Below the pieces are notes generated by a model. The model was not told the origin of the DNA and searched no databases. It was given only the letters and a program-made list of their open reading frames with translations. Both the position numbers and the translations under genes were made by a program. Below are positions 1-8,018 of a DNA stretch of 64,000 nt, one piece after another. The stretch's first letter is position 1; each line of letters begins with the position of its first letter. Source of the stretch: JBKECF01 sp047974375 (GTDB taxonomy: Bacteria; Bacillota; Clostridia; Lachnospirales; CAMZNU01). Location: the NCBI GenBank assembly GCA_047974375.1, contig JBKECF010000002.1, forward strand, positions 1-64,000, given 5' to 3'.

Positions 1-83
1 GCTGCAGTCATTGCTAACATGCTTATAATAATTATTGCACTTTTAAGTCTTTTTTTAAACTTTTTTCCTAAAATCTTTTTCAT
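1..83 (-). CDS. N-terminus of an exported protein (partial)
   Basis: A minus-strand reading frame starts with ATG at position 83 behind an AGGAGG ribosome binding site (about 88-93) and runs off the left edge. The 27 visible residues begin MKKILGKKFKKR and continue into an Ile/Leu/Met-rich stretch ending in Ala-Met-Thr-Ala. This is a basic n-region plus hydrophobic core, as in a signal peptide or first membrane segment. It lies downstream of, and on the same strand as, the glycoside operon, so it may be another secreted glycan-related protein. Nothing more about its function can be read from this fragment. Confidence 0.6.
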   Translation of the reverse strand, partial: MKKILGKKFKKRLKSAIIIISMLAMTA

Positions 84-123
84 AAAAATCCTCCTAATAA
101 AATAAAAATGTTAACTTAAAACT

Positions 124-696
124 TTACTCTACCTTTATTGTTAAAATACAATTTTCATTTGTATTTACATAAAAGTTAACTTTTCCTTTTTCAATTAATT
201 TTTCATTATTATGGTTTGTATATTTTAAATCATCTAAAAAAATTTTGAACTTAATTTGTTTTTTAGAGTTCTTTAACAAGAAGATCTTATTAAACTTCAC
301 CAGCTCTTTTATGGGTCTTACAATTCCAGCAACAGGATCACTAAAAAATAATATTATTGTTTCTTTGCAATCGAAGTCACTTTTGTTTTCTATATAGAAA
401 GAGATTGTAACGGGATTGTTCTCTGTGATGGTTTCGCTGGACAGGGAAAAATCTGAGTATTCTATATTTGCATAACTTAATCCATGGCCAAATTTATACA
501 GTGGACCGATTTCGCAATCTTGGTATCGGCTACTGTATGTTGAATTATTTGGGGGGCGCCCTGTTTTTATAAAGTTATATCTAATTGGTACTTGCCAACT
601 TACTCTAGGGAAGGACATAGTGAGTTTTCCAGATGGAGTTTCATATCCGAAAAGTAATTCGCCTATGGCGTCGCCTGCTTTAGTTCCTACTTCCAT
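124..696 (-). pseudogene. C-terminal remnant of a GH3 glycosidase
   Basis: The 190-residue frame matches only the end of a glycoside hydrolase family 3 enzyme. It opens with the tail of the C-terminal alpha/beta domain (GDAIGELLFG, then PSGKLTMSFPR, then the Tyr-Asn ... Thr-Gly-Arg-Pro segment), continues with PLYKFGHGLSY and ends in a fibronectin-III-like domain. A full GH3 protein is about 700-850 residues, so the catalytic TIM barrel with the Asp nucleophile is missing. The ATG overlaps the last codons of the upstream GH4 gene by 10 bp and is preceded directly by an in-frame TGA, so nothing upstream can extend it. It may still be translated by coupling, but it cannot be an active glycosidase. 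A deletion that fused the operon to the GH3 tail is the simplest explanation. Confidence 0.8.
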
Positions 697-2096
697 TCAA
701 GAGCCGGTAGAATATCTTTTTGTAGCTGGCACATATGGTCAATCATAGCAGCTCCTTGATAATATGTAGGTGCTTGAGGATCTAGCAAAATTGCCTGAAG
801 TAGTTTATTTTTTGAACTTTCTTCATATGCCTCTAGAATAAGCTTGTGAATACTGCCTTGTATATTAATCATACCAATAACGGCTGTGGGCAATTCTACA
901 CTCATGGGGATAAGGTGGATTCCATCGCCATCTACTACACCTTGAGTTTCAACAACCATATCATCTGGTAAACCTTTTATTGCGCCCTTATTTTGCATAT
1001 TAACAGCTTTTAAATGATATTTTTCCTTGAAAAAAATTGATTCTATAATAGGTATAGCGTACTCACCACTACATTTTACTTTTTCTTTATTGTATATATA
1101 TGACTCTTCGTTCCACATATCTTGAGCGATTTCTTCATTAAATTCACCTTTTCTATGGTCAAAAAGTCCTTTGTCTAAATGGTTACCACTAGCATTATAT
1201 ACAAATTGTAGGTCATTACCATTTTTGCTTTTATATGGTGTATCTTCTAGAGGATTGTACCTATACAATAGGGAAAGCCCGCAATAAAAATCATCGCTAT
1301 AACCTACATATTCACCACAGTGGTTTGTTCCTGGATATGGATACATTCCGTAGAGGTTAAACATGGCTCTAGACAATCCATAATGGTCAAATTGGGCTAA
1401 TGTACAGGCTTCTTTTTCTTTTTTCTTAAATAATGGATATAAATCTTCGCCAGTTTTTTTATTATAAATTTTTGTAAACCAACCGAAATGGTTTAAACCT
1501 CCGCCCTCAACTTCAATGTCATCTTTATTTATTTCTAAAAATTCTGAAACTTGATTGATTCCCATTTGTAGCCCATGACACAATCCGACTACTTTAATTT
1601 TCGTATATTTACAAATTGCTTCCACTAACTTTGCCTCGGGATTTGTATAGTTAAGCAACCAAGCATCGGGACAGCATTTTTCCATGGTTTTAGCGATTTC
1701 TAACATTGGTGATAGATTTCTTAAAGTATGAAACATTGAGCCAGGACCGCCATTTTCTCCATATATTTGTTTGCTCCCGTACAATCTTGGTATGTGAAAA
1801 TCTTGTGCCCAATAATGATAACGTTTAACTTCAATTGCTGTAATAACAAAGTCTGCCTTTGTAATAGCTAGTTCTAAATTTAAAGTTTTACCTAGTGTAT
1901 TGTTGCTTTTAAAGTCTTTAAACATTTCTATGGCGTAGGTATAAGTTCTGTTTAAATTTACTTCTTCAATATCCATGAGCATAATATCTAGGTGTACATT
2001 ATTTTGAAGTCTTTCAGATAAAATAATGTCGTGTAATGCGCCTATAGCGAAAGATACACTGCCAGCGCCGATTAAAGCGATTTTCATTTTTTTCAT
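687..2096 (-). CDS. GH4 NAD-dependent glycosidase (alpha-glucuronidase/alpha-glucosidase type)
   Basis: The 469-residue protein has the GH4 layout: an N-terminal Rossmann NAD site (IGAGSVSFAIG, about 9-19), LLNYTNPEAK (about 147-156), the metal-binding GLCHG (Cys173, His174) and GGGLNHFGWF with a second conserved His. GH4 enzymes oxidise C3 of the sugar with bound NAD and cleave by elimination, using Mn2+. The four residues from the metal Cys are CHGL. From memory, CHG-type motifs accompany alpha-glucuronidases, CHSV alpha-galactosidases and CDMP/CNVP phospho-glycosidases, so a non-phosphorylated alpha-glucuronide or alpha-glucoside is favoured. There is no signal peptide, so it is cytosolic. 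The start at 2096 has an AGGAGG site and overlaps the ROK stop codon (TAATG). Family is certain; substrate is inferred. Confidence 0.85.
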   Translation of the reverse strand: MKKMKIALIGAGSVSFAIGALHDIILSERLQNNVHLDIMLMDIEEVNLNRTYTYAIEMFKDFKSNNTLGKTLNLELAITKADFVITAIEVKRYHYWAQDFHIPRLYGSKQIYGENGGPGSMFHTLRNLSPMLEIAKTMEKCCPDAWLLNYTNPEAKLVEAICKYTKIKVVGLCHGLQMGINQVSEFLEINKDDIEVEGGGLNHFGWFTKIYNKKTGEDLYPLFKKKEKEACTLAQFDHYGLSRAMFNLYGMYPYPGTNHCGEYVGYSDDFYCGLSLLYRYNPLEDTPYKSKNGNDLQFVYNASGNHLDKGLFDHRKGEFNEEIAQDMWNEESYIYNKEKVKCSGEYAIPIIESIFFKEKYHLKAVNMQNKGAIKGLPDDMVVETQGVVDGDGIHLIPMSVELPTAVIGMINIQGSIHKLILEAYEESSKNKLLQAILLDPQAPTYYQGAAMIDHMCQLQKDILPALEWK

Positions 2097-3004
2097 TAAT
2101 TTAACCTCCTACTAAAATTTATTTGTGCGTAATAAGATGCGCCTATTAGTCCTGCATCTGAACCAAATTGATTTATTTTAATTTTTAATTTTGTTGATAA
2201 CTTACCTAATAATTTTTTCCTCGTATGCGCACATATTTCTTCAACAAGCCACTGGTTACATGTAATAATTGGACCGCCTAAAACTATAATGTCTGGGTCC
2301 AATAACTGTACTATATTGGCAATTCCTGTGGAAACATTCCTAAGCCATTCTTTTATGATTTTTTGACTCTTATCTTCTTTTTTTTCATACATACTAAAAA
2401 TGTACTTACAGGTTTTATCCTTACCGAAATTTTTTTTAGCAATGTTGGTTAGGGCAGTGCCACTACATAAATTTTCAAAAGTACCATCTAAAAAATTTTC
2501 TCTTGTTGAATCAATTACAAAGCTACCTACTTCTCCAGCATAGCCATTTGTACCGTTGTGGATTTCACCTTTTAAAATAATTCCACTTCCTATACCTGTA
2601 CTAAATGTAATGTAAACTAAATTATTACAACCCTTACCAGCTCCAAGTTTACACTCCAATAATGCCACTACATTTACATCGTTTTGAAAACAAACATCAT
2701 ATTCACATAGTGCATTTCTTATTTCTGTATAACTTAAATTTTCAATACATGGTATGTTTGTAATGTCTACAATTTTTTTTGATACTTCATTATATGGAGC
2801 AGGGATTACAATAGATATTTTTTTTGCATTGTAATTATTATTTAGTTCTTTTACTTCTCTTTTTAATGTATCTAAAAAAATACTGCCGTTAGTTATATTT
2901 GAAGTAAAGACGTGGGATTTTTTTATTATATTTTGGTTGTTATCTATTAATGCAAATCTTAAATTGGTTCCGCCTATATCTATAGCAATAAAGTAATTTT
3001 GCAC
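2096..3004 (-). CDS. ROK-family sugar kinase lacking the zinc motif
   Basis: The protein has the ASKHA nucleotide fold: DIGGTN (9-14), the catalytic-type Asp in QNDVN (Asp109), TFSTGIGSG (133-141) and GTNGYAGEVG (151-160). ROK kinases phosphorylate hexoses or N-acetylhexosamines at C6. Two usual ROK features are absent. The CxCGxxGC zinc site is not present, and the His that normally follows AGExG is Ser161. A zinc-independent ROK subfamily or altered specificity is possible. It is a pure kinase without an N-terminal HTH, so it is not a NagC-type repressor. It overlaps the GH4 start by one base and abuts nagB, so the probable role is phosphorylation of the (amino)sugar released by the operon. 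Confidence 0.8.
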   Translation of the reverse strand: MQNYFIAIDIGGTNLRFALIDNNQNIIKKSHVFTSNITNGSIFLDTLKREVKELNNNYNAKKISIVIPAPYNEVSKKIVDITNIPCIENLSYTEIRNALCEYDVCFQNDVNVVALLECKLGAGKGCNNLVYITFSTGIGSGIILKGEIHNGTNGYAGEVGSFVIDSTRENFLDGTFENLCSGTALTNIAKKNFGKDKTCKYIFSMYEKKEDKSQKIIKEWLRNVSTGIANIVQLLDPDIIVLGGPIITCNQWLVEEICAHTRKKLLGKLSTKLKIKINQFGSDAGLIGASYYAQINFSRRLN

Positions 3005-3735
3005 TATAACACTTCCTTTGTAATAGTTAGTAAAGAGCCGGCGGTTTCATCTATAAAAAAATCAATGTGTTGGTAGTCCAATAAAGCTTGTGCAGGCAGA
3101 GTGTTTTTTTCGCCCTCGAATATTTCTTTTACAATCTCTTTTTTGTGTATGCCTGTAATTACAACTATGGTTTTTTTTGCCTTAATAATTTGCCCAAGTC
3201 CTAAAGTTATACCATGGGTAATATTAATTTTTTCCTTAAAATATTTTGTGGCTGTTTCTTTAGTTTTATCGGATAGTTCAACTATGCTACTAAAATTTTT
3301 TATTGTATCCATAGGTTCATTTAACCCTATGTGCCCATTGATGCCTACGCCCATTAAACTAAAAGTTATGGGGTTTTTAGTAATAAAGTCATCAATTCTT
3401 TTACATTCTTCTTTTAGGTTTTTATTAACAGTTTCAAAAAAAATAATATTTTCTTTTTTTAAAATAATATTTTTGAACAAGTCCTCATTAAGCATTTGGT
3501 AGCAACTGCCCTTAGTTGTTTTTGCTACATTGACCCATTCATCTAGACTAACAATTTTTAAAGAGCTTAGGCTTTTATCATTGGCATATTCACTTGAAAA
3601 AATATTATATATTTTTTTTGGAGTACTTCCAGCAGCTAAAGAAAAAACGGGTTTTTTTTCATTCTCCAATTGTTCTTGCATTATTTTAAAAACAGCATAG
3701 GCTAGTTCTTTTTCTGTAGTGAAAATTTTTAACAT
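3004..3735 (-). CDS. Glucosamine/galactosamine-6-phosphate deaminase family protein
   Basis: The 243-residue protein belongs to the NagB/6-phosphogluconolactonase superfamily. It has AAGSTPKKIY near residues 34-43, SLDEW with the catalytic-type Asp65, and GVGINGHIGLNEP (129-141). NagB proper usually has GIGxDGHIAFNEP, whereas the N-G-H-x-G-L-N-E-P form here resembles galactosamine-6-phosphate deaminases such as AgaI. Both convert an amino-hexose 6-phosphate to a keto-hexose 6-phosphate plus ammonia. An ATG at 3747 sits inside the ribosome binding site, so the start is placed at 3735, behind GGAGGCCATT. It is the first gene of the nagB-ROK-GH4-GH3 remnant operon and lies directly below a strong promoter and operator. 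Choice of amino-sugar isomer is unresolved. Confidence 0.85.
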   Translation of the reverse strand: MLKIFTTEKELAYAVFKIMQEQLENEKKPVFSLAAGSTPKKIYNIFSSEYANDKSLSSLKIVSLDEWVNVAKTTKGSCYQMLNEDLFKNIILKKENIIFFETVNKNLKEECKRIDDFITKNPITFSLMGVGINGHIGLNEPMDTIKNFSSIVELSDKTKETATKYFKEKINITHGITLGLGQIIKAKKTIVVITGIHKKEIVKEIFEGEKNTLPAQALLDYQHIDFFIDETAGSLLTITKEVL

Positions 3736-3754
3736 AATGGCCTCCATTTATTTT

Positions 3755-3787
3755 ATAATATTAATTAAGTTTATTAATTAATATTAT
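3755..3787. promoter_or_regulatory. Operator: perfect 14-bp inverted repeat at the nagB promoter
   Basis: The arms ATAATATTAATTAA and its exact reverse complement are separated by GTTTA. The palindrome overlaps the minus-strand -10 box and the predicted transcription start, ending about 12 bp above the nagB-like ribosome binding site. This is the classic position for a repressor site. The cognate regulator is not adjacent; a GntR- or LacI-type protein is a guess. Confidence 0.65.
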
Positions 3788-3814
3788 TCTAGTATATATG
3801 CTTTTTGTTGTCAA
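3786..3814 (-). promoter_or_regulatory. Promoter of the nagB-ROK-GH4 operon
   Basis: On the minus strand a perfect TTGACA -35 box (3809-3814) is followed after exactly 17 bp by TAGAAT (3786-3791). Transcription would start near 3779, inside the inverted repeat, and read into the nagB-like gene. Confidence 0.75.
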
Positions 3815-3923
3815 GGATTTTTTAAAAAATTTGCTGATATGATATTGTCTTGTTAAAGCACTAAAGAAAATGTTCAAAAGAGGAAAAAGATATTATGATG
3901 TGAGGTTTAAAATGAAAAGCCTA

Positions 3924-4080
3924 GAGTCAATAGACTTATCCGTCAGTGGGGGCTTGTACCCATACTGAACGGCGAATTTGGTCGCATACTCGAGCATAAA
4001 GCAAAGCTTTATGACCAGAGCGGTTTAAGTAGTAAACGACCAGATGTATACATTGAGGTGTGGGTCTAATTCTTACCTAT
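3924..4080 (+). repeat. Structured intergenic repeat, copy 1
   Basis: This 157-bp element begins GTCAATAGAC and ends GGTCTAATTCTTACC. It is shared with copies at 46148-46309 (inverted) and 51738-51915, and in part with 11103-11144 and 60504-60541. It contains a GTGGGGG...ACCC hairpin near the left end and a second hairpin at 3979-4017: outer stem TGGTC/GACCA, inner stem CATAAAGC/GCTTTATG with loop AAA. The ends carry short imperfect inverted repeats (CAATAGAC against GTCTAATTC). It holds no gene. The rest of the 3748-4218 gap has the nagB promoter/operator and unremarkable AT-rich DNA. Confidence 0.75.
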
Positions 4081-4218
4081 AAAAAGAATGCTCTATGCCA
4101 CAATAATATCAAATTGTCTTTGAAAATTAAATGTGAGATAGAGCAAACGCATAGGGAATTAAAATTCGGTAGTTATAACATTAAAAATAAGGTTTAGGTT
4201 ATTAAAGTGAAGAAGTCT

Positions 4219-4863
4219 TTACCGCGGTTCATCACGACTAGTGTCCAAATAATTATAAAAAGTAAATTTACTTATACCTAACAACTCGCATATTTGTTCG
4301 CCGGATTTTGTAATTAGGAAAGCTCCTTTTTGGTCTAAGTATTTTATAAATTCTATTCTTTCACTTTTATTCATTTCTGATGGCAATTTACCAACTTGTT
4401 CCTGTGCTCGTTTTATTAAATTTTCTAGTAAATTATTTACGTCAGAAGAAAAAATTTCTTCCTCCTCATGTATGCCCTCAAACTGATTAACCTGTTTTAA
4501 ATAATTTTCAAATTGCAAAGTCGAAGTAATATCTAAATTAAGGCACACAGATCCAACTACATTGTCCTTCTCGTCGCGGAGATATATTGAGGAAGAACGG
4601 AGTATTTTTCCGCTTTGAGTTGTTGTTATATAATTGAACCTATCGCCATCTAAAACCGTGCCTCTTAAAACCTCCAGACCTAAATTACTTCCACAACCGC
4701 CAATCTCCCTATTTGTTACATGACCGTTTCTTATATCCACAATTGTGGAGTTGTAGTCCTGTGTAAGGTCGTGTAAAACAATTTCACAAGTAGGGCCGTA
4801 GTGTTTTTCTAGTAATGTCATAATTTGCTTTAACAAAGGTAAGTTTTTTTCTATTACATTCAT
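4219..4863 (-). CDS. YheO/DauR-type PAS-HTH transcriptional regulator
   Basis: The 214-residue protein has an N-terminal YheO-like PAS domain (about residues 10-115: CEIVLHDL ... NREIGGCGSNLGLEVLRG ... SSSIYLRDEKDNVVGSVCLNLDIT). A C-terminal helix-turn-helix ends in RIEFIKYLDQKGAFLITKSGEQICELLGISKFTFYNYLD, the usual 'second HTH' end of this family. DauR, the best-known member, controls D-arginine catabolism in Pseudomonas, and relatives often sit beside RidA and D-amino-acid genes. Here it is the last gene of a D-amino-acid operon, 10 bp after ridA, so it probably senses the operon substrate. It starts at an ATG behind GGAG. Confidence 0.8.
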   Translation of the reverse strand: MNVIEKNLPLLKQIMTLLEKHYGPTCEIVLHDLTQDYNSTIVDIRNGHVTNREIGGCGSNLGLEVLRGTVLDGDRFNYITTTQSGKILRSSSIYLRDEKDNVVGSVCLNLDITSTLQFENYLKQVNQFEGIHEEEEIFSSDVNNLLENLIKRAQEQVGKLPSEMNKSERIEFIKYLDQKGAFLITKSGEQICELLGISKFTFYNYLDTSRDEPR

Positions 4864-4873
4864 AATATCTCCA

Positions 4874-5329
4874 TTATTTTAATTCAAAAATTCCTTCTAT
4901 TTCTACAGGTATGTTGCCAGGTAATACATTTACTCCAATAGCCGACCTTGTAGGAAGGCCATTATCGCCAAATATTTCTTTTAATAATGTGGAGCTACCA
5001 TTAGCTACCATAGGTTGGTCATAAAAATCATTACTGCTATTTACTAAAACTAGGATTTTTACTACTTGCTTAACTTTATTTAAATCGCCAATTGCGTCTT
5101 GCAATACAGATAATACATTTAAAGTAGATTGCTTTGCAAATTGCTGTCCCTCTTCTAAAGTAAAGTCCTTTCCAATTCTTCCGGCCAAAGGTTCATTAAT
5201 AATAGGTCCACAGCCTGAAATGTAAATTAAGTTTTTTCCGAATTCCTTTGCAGGTGAATAAACTCCGCCTTTTGGTGGTGCTGGTGGCAATACAATCCCC
5301 AACTCTTCTATTTTTTTATAAACGTCCAT
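4874..5329 (-). CDS. RidA (YjgF/YER057c/UK114) family enamine/imine deaminase
   Basis: The 151-residue protein shows the Rid signature: PAPPKGGVYSPAKEF, LIYISGCGP near residues 34-42, TLNVLSVLQDAIGDLNKVKQVVKI, and the C-terminal LPTRSAIGVNVLPGNIPVEIEGIFEL with the conserved Arg and Glu that bind substrate. RidA proteins hydrolyse reactive enamines and imines, chiefly 2-aminoacrylate, made by PLP-dependent dehydratases. Its place in an operon with a fold-III PLP enzyme suggests it clears such an intermediate. The length (151) and the additional Gly-Ser-Ser insert fit the longer Rid subfamily found in amino-acid operons rather than the 128-residue housekeeping RidA. Confidence 0.85.
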   Translation of the reverse strand: MDVYKKIEELGIVLPPAPPKGGVYSPAKEFGKNLIYISGCGPIINEPLAGRIGKDFTLEEGQQFAKQSTLNVLSVLQDAIGDLNKVKQVVKILVLVNSSNDFYDQPMVANGSSTLLKEIFGDNGLPTRSAIGVNVLPGNIPVEIEGIFELK

Positions 5330-5357
5330 AATTCCTCTTTTCTGTAAGTTTTATAGT

Positions 5358-6911
5358 TTAGGCAGTTAGTCTGATGAAATTTCCACATTTCTTATTTATT
5401 ACTATATCATTTTTTAACGTAATTTGCCCATTTAATATTACATACTTAAAACCCGATGTCATTAGTTTAGGCTCTTTAAAGGTTGCTACATTGGTTATGG
5501 TATCAAAAATATTTATATTGGCGTAGTTTCCTTTTTTAATTTCACCTATATTTTTTAAATTGTACTTTTCTGCTACATCAATAGTCATTTTCCTTATTCC
5601 TTCTTCTAGTGTAAGGACTTTTTTATTTATATACTCTGTTAATATTGTGCCGTAAGTGCCATATAGTCTAGGATGTGGGTTTTGTGCATTTCCATAAAGG
5701 GAGTCGGATATAATAGTTCCATAGGGAAGTTTTGCTACTTCATAAATGTCCTTTGTATCCATAGACAATACAATGATACTTACATTTCCTTTTTCTAGTA
5801 CCAATAAATCGCATAAAAAGTCTGCAACACTATCAAATTTACTTATACTTGTCGCTTCTATAAAGTTTTTGCCAATATACTCTTTTTTACTACAGGAGCT
5901 TATTACAATTTTCTCCCAACCTATAGACAGTGCCATGTTATCCCAATTTTGGTGTTCTATTAATAAATTTTCTTTTAAACTTATTTTTCCTTCTTTAGTA
6001 TCTAAGTAGGCAATGGTTTCGGCTATTGTGTCTTTCATTAATACAGGTGGTATTAAACTTATAAGAGTTGTAGAGCCACCATTGTAAGGGTAAAAATCTA
6101 CAGTTATGTCTATGTTTTTTCTTTCACTTTCAATTAACTCTATGGCTTTGTAAATTTCTTTATTCCAGTTTTTTATACCTGTAGCCTTAAAGTGGCTTAT
6201 GGTTAAGGGTACATTTACTTCTTTCGCAATGTCTATAACTTCTTTTAAAGAGGGCAATAAGTTATTTCCTTCACCTCTTACGTGAGTTACAAAAGGTCTG
6301 TTGTATTTTTTTAGGGGCTGTAGCATTTCTATAAAATTTATTTTATTCATATAACATTCCGGTTGATACATAATTCCCGAGGATACTCCAACAGCTCCAG
6401 CTTCTAAAGATTCATCTATAAAATATCTAGCCTTTTTAATTTCTTCATTAGTTATATTCTTCTTGTAGCCTCTTGTTGCTGCTAAAGTTGTACCTACAGC
6501 AACAAAGTTATTTATATTTGTTGCCGCATAAGGAATTTTATTTATATAATCCTCGTAGCTATTTATATTTAGGCTGTATCGCCCTAAACAAGGCTCTAAA
6601 TAATTTTCTATTTCCTCTTTGTACTTAGAAGTTCTTGGGAAAATAGCAGATAGTCCGCAATTTCCACTTAGTATAGTTGAAATTCCTTGCCTTAGCTCGA
6701 TATCTCCAAATTCTTCTTTAAATATTGCTAAGTCGCAATGTCTATGGGCGTCAATAAAGGAGGGGCACACAGTTAGGTCGGTGGCGTCAATTTCTTCACC
6801 TTGGTAGTTCTCAAAATGACCAATATCCTTTATTTTGTCATTTTCTATTATAATATCTTTTTTCTCGCATTTATCTTTACCAGTATAAACATTGCCCTTT
6901 CGTATTATCAT
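5358..6911 (-). CDS. N-acyl-D-amino-acid deacylase (D-aminoacylase)
   Basis: This 517-residue amidohydrolase has an N-terminal beta-sandwich segment (MIIRKGNVYTGKD...), the metal motif DAHRHCD with His56 and His58, SGNCGLSAIFP, AVGVSSGIMYQP, THVRGEG, ISHFKATG and the late NPRLYGT-like PHPRLYGTYGT. This order is typical of D-aminoacylases, which release D-amino acids from N-acyl forms. There is no signal peptide, so it acts in the cytosol on an imported substrate. The start at 6911 overlaps the stop of the upstream PLP-enzyme gene by four bases (ATGA), indicating translational coupling. Some homologues act as dihydroorotase-like or N-acyl-D-glutamate deacylases, so the exact amino acid is open. 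Confidence 0.85.
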   Translation of the reverse strand: MIIRKGNVYTGKDKCEKKDIIIENDKIKDIGHFENYQGEEIDATDLTVCPSFIDAHRHCDLAIFKEEFGDIELRQGISTILSGNCGLSAIFPRTSKYKEEIENYLEPCLGRYSLNINSYEDYINKIPYAATNINNFVAVGTTLAATRGYKKNITNEEIKKARYFIDESLEAGAVGVSSGIMYQPECYMNKINFIEMLQPLKKYNRPFVTHVRGEGNNLLPSLKEVIDIAKEVNVPLTISHFKATGIKNWNKEIYKAIELIESERKNIDITVDFYPYNGGSTTLISLIPPVLMKDTIAETIAYLDTKEGKISLKENLLIEHQNWDNMALSIGWEKIVISSCSKKEYIGKNFIEATSISKFDSVADFLCDLLVLEKGNVSIIVLSMDTKDIYEVAKLPYGTIISDSLYGNAQNPHPRLYGTYGTILTEYINKKVLTLEEGIRKMTIDVAEKYNLKNIGEIKKGNYANINIFDTITNVATFKEPKLMTSGFKYVILNGQITLKNDIVINKKCGNFIRLTA

Positions 6912-8002
6912 GTTAGCATTCCTCTTCCTGCTACTTTTTCTTTAAATAGTTTTCCATCTTTGTATAAATAAACCTCATTTTGCAAATTTATTGCCGTACA
7001 AATATGAATAGGTACTAATTCTATAATATCACCAACTTTATATTCCATGGTTTTGCTCTTGGAATATATAATTCCATGTTCTTCGTACATTTTAGTTAGA
7101 GCTAAATCATTATTGTCTATATAGACATAGCCTGTATAATTGTAGGGATCTTGGTTTAAAAAAATATCCATGGGGAAAGTTTTTGTTCCTCCATCTATTA
7201 CACAATAATCTTCATGGGAGCTTATTACTGTGGCATAAAATCGGCACGCTATTTCTTCGTACTTACAAGAATTTTCCTTATACATCATGTAATCATAAAA
7301 AACATAGGTACCTGGTCTAACTTCTGTAATAGCTTTGTTTTTAGATACCTCTATGGCTGTTGGAGTTGAGCCAGCGCTTACATCCATTATATTTATGCCG
7401 TTGGCTCTTAGGGTTTTGGCTATTTTTTCCATTATTTCCCCTTCTTCCTTGGCCGCTAAATATTTATCTGTTGTGTCTGTTCCTTTATAAACAAGGCTTT
7501 TAAAAGTGTAAACGCCTGTTAAATTTAAATTTGACATTTGTTCTACAGCTTTACATAGGCCTAAAGTTTTGCTTATAGAAATACCAGTCCTTTTAACTCC
7601 TGTGTCTATTTCTACTCTTATTTCAAAAATTGTATTATGTTTTTTTGCTACATCGTTTAGTTTTTTAGCACCCTCTAAACTGTCTACAGCTAAAATTAAT
7701 CTATCTATTTTTTTCTGTAAGGCAAGGGCTTTATTTATTTTCACTTCACCAATTAAAGGGTAGGCTATAAATATGTCCTTTGCCACCTGTGACATGACTT
7801 CAGCCTCGGTTATTTTAGCGCAACTTATGCCACAAGCGGTATCTAATTGTAGCTTTGCAAAGCTTAACATTTTATGAGTTTTTATGTGCGGTCTTAATTT
7901 GCATTTAACTGCCTTTGCCATATTTTTAATATTTTCTTCTGCTTGTTTTACATCAATAACTATACATGGGGTTTCTAATGTTTTTAATAGTTCTTTTTTC
8001 AT
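6908..8002 (-). CDS. Fold-III PLP enzyme: D-serine dehydratase/D-threonine aldolase-like
   Basis: The N-terminal alanine-racemase-type barrel carries RPHIKTHK (37-44) with the PLP lysine, and IDTGVKRTG. The C-terminal domain ends with PIHICTAINL, whose His333-x-Cys335 is the zinc-binding pair of eukaryotic-type D-serine dehydratase and D-threonine aldolase. The first makes pyruvate and ammonia through 2-aminoacrylate; the second makes glycine and acetaldehyde. Because ridA is in the same operon, and RidA scavenges 2-aminoacrylate, the dehydratase role is somewhat favoured, but sequence alone does not decide. It follows the transporter genes by 16 bp and overlaps the D-aminoacylase gene. Confidence 0.8.
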   Translation of the reverse strand: MKKELLKTLETPCIVIDVKQAEENIKNMAKAVKCKLRPHIKTHKMLSFAKLQLDTACGISCAKITEAEVMSQVAKDIFIAYPLIGEVKINKALALQKKIDRLILAVDSLEGAKKLNDVAKKHNTIFEIRVEIDTGVKRTGISISKTLGLCKAVEQMSNLNLTGVYTFKSLVYKGTDTTDKYLAAKEEGEIMEKIAKTLRANGINIMDVSAGSTPTAIEVSKNKAITEVRPGTYVFYDYMMYKENSCKYEEIACRFYATVISSHEDYCVIDGGTKTFPMDIFLNQDPYNYTGYVYIDNNDLALTKMYEEHGIIYSKSKTMEYKVGDIIELVPIHICTAINLQNEVYLYKDGKLFKEKVAGRGMLT

Positions 8003-8018
8003 TTTAACTCCTTTCAGA

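Noticed and set aside
3101..3502. 133-residue plus-strand reading frame
   Set aside because: It is antisense to the clearly real amino-sugar deaminase gene, with no ribosome binding site or recognisable domain.
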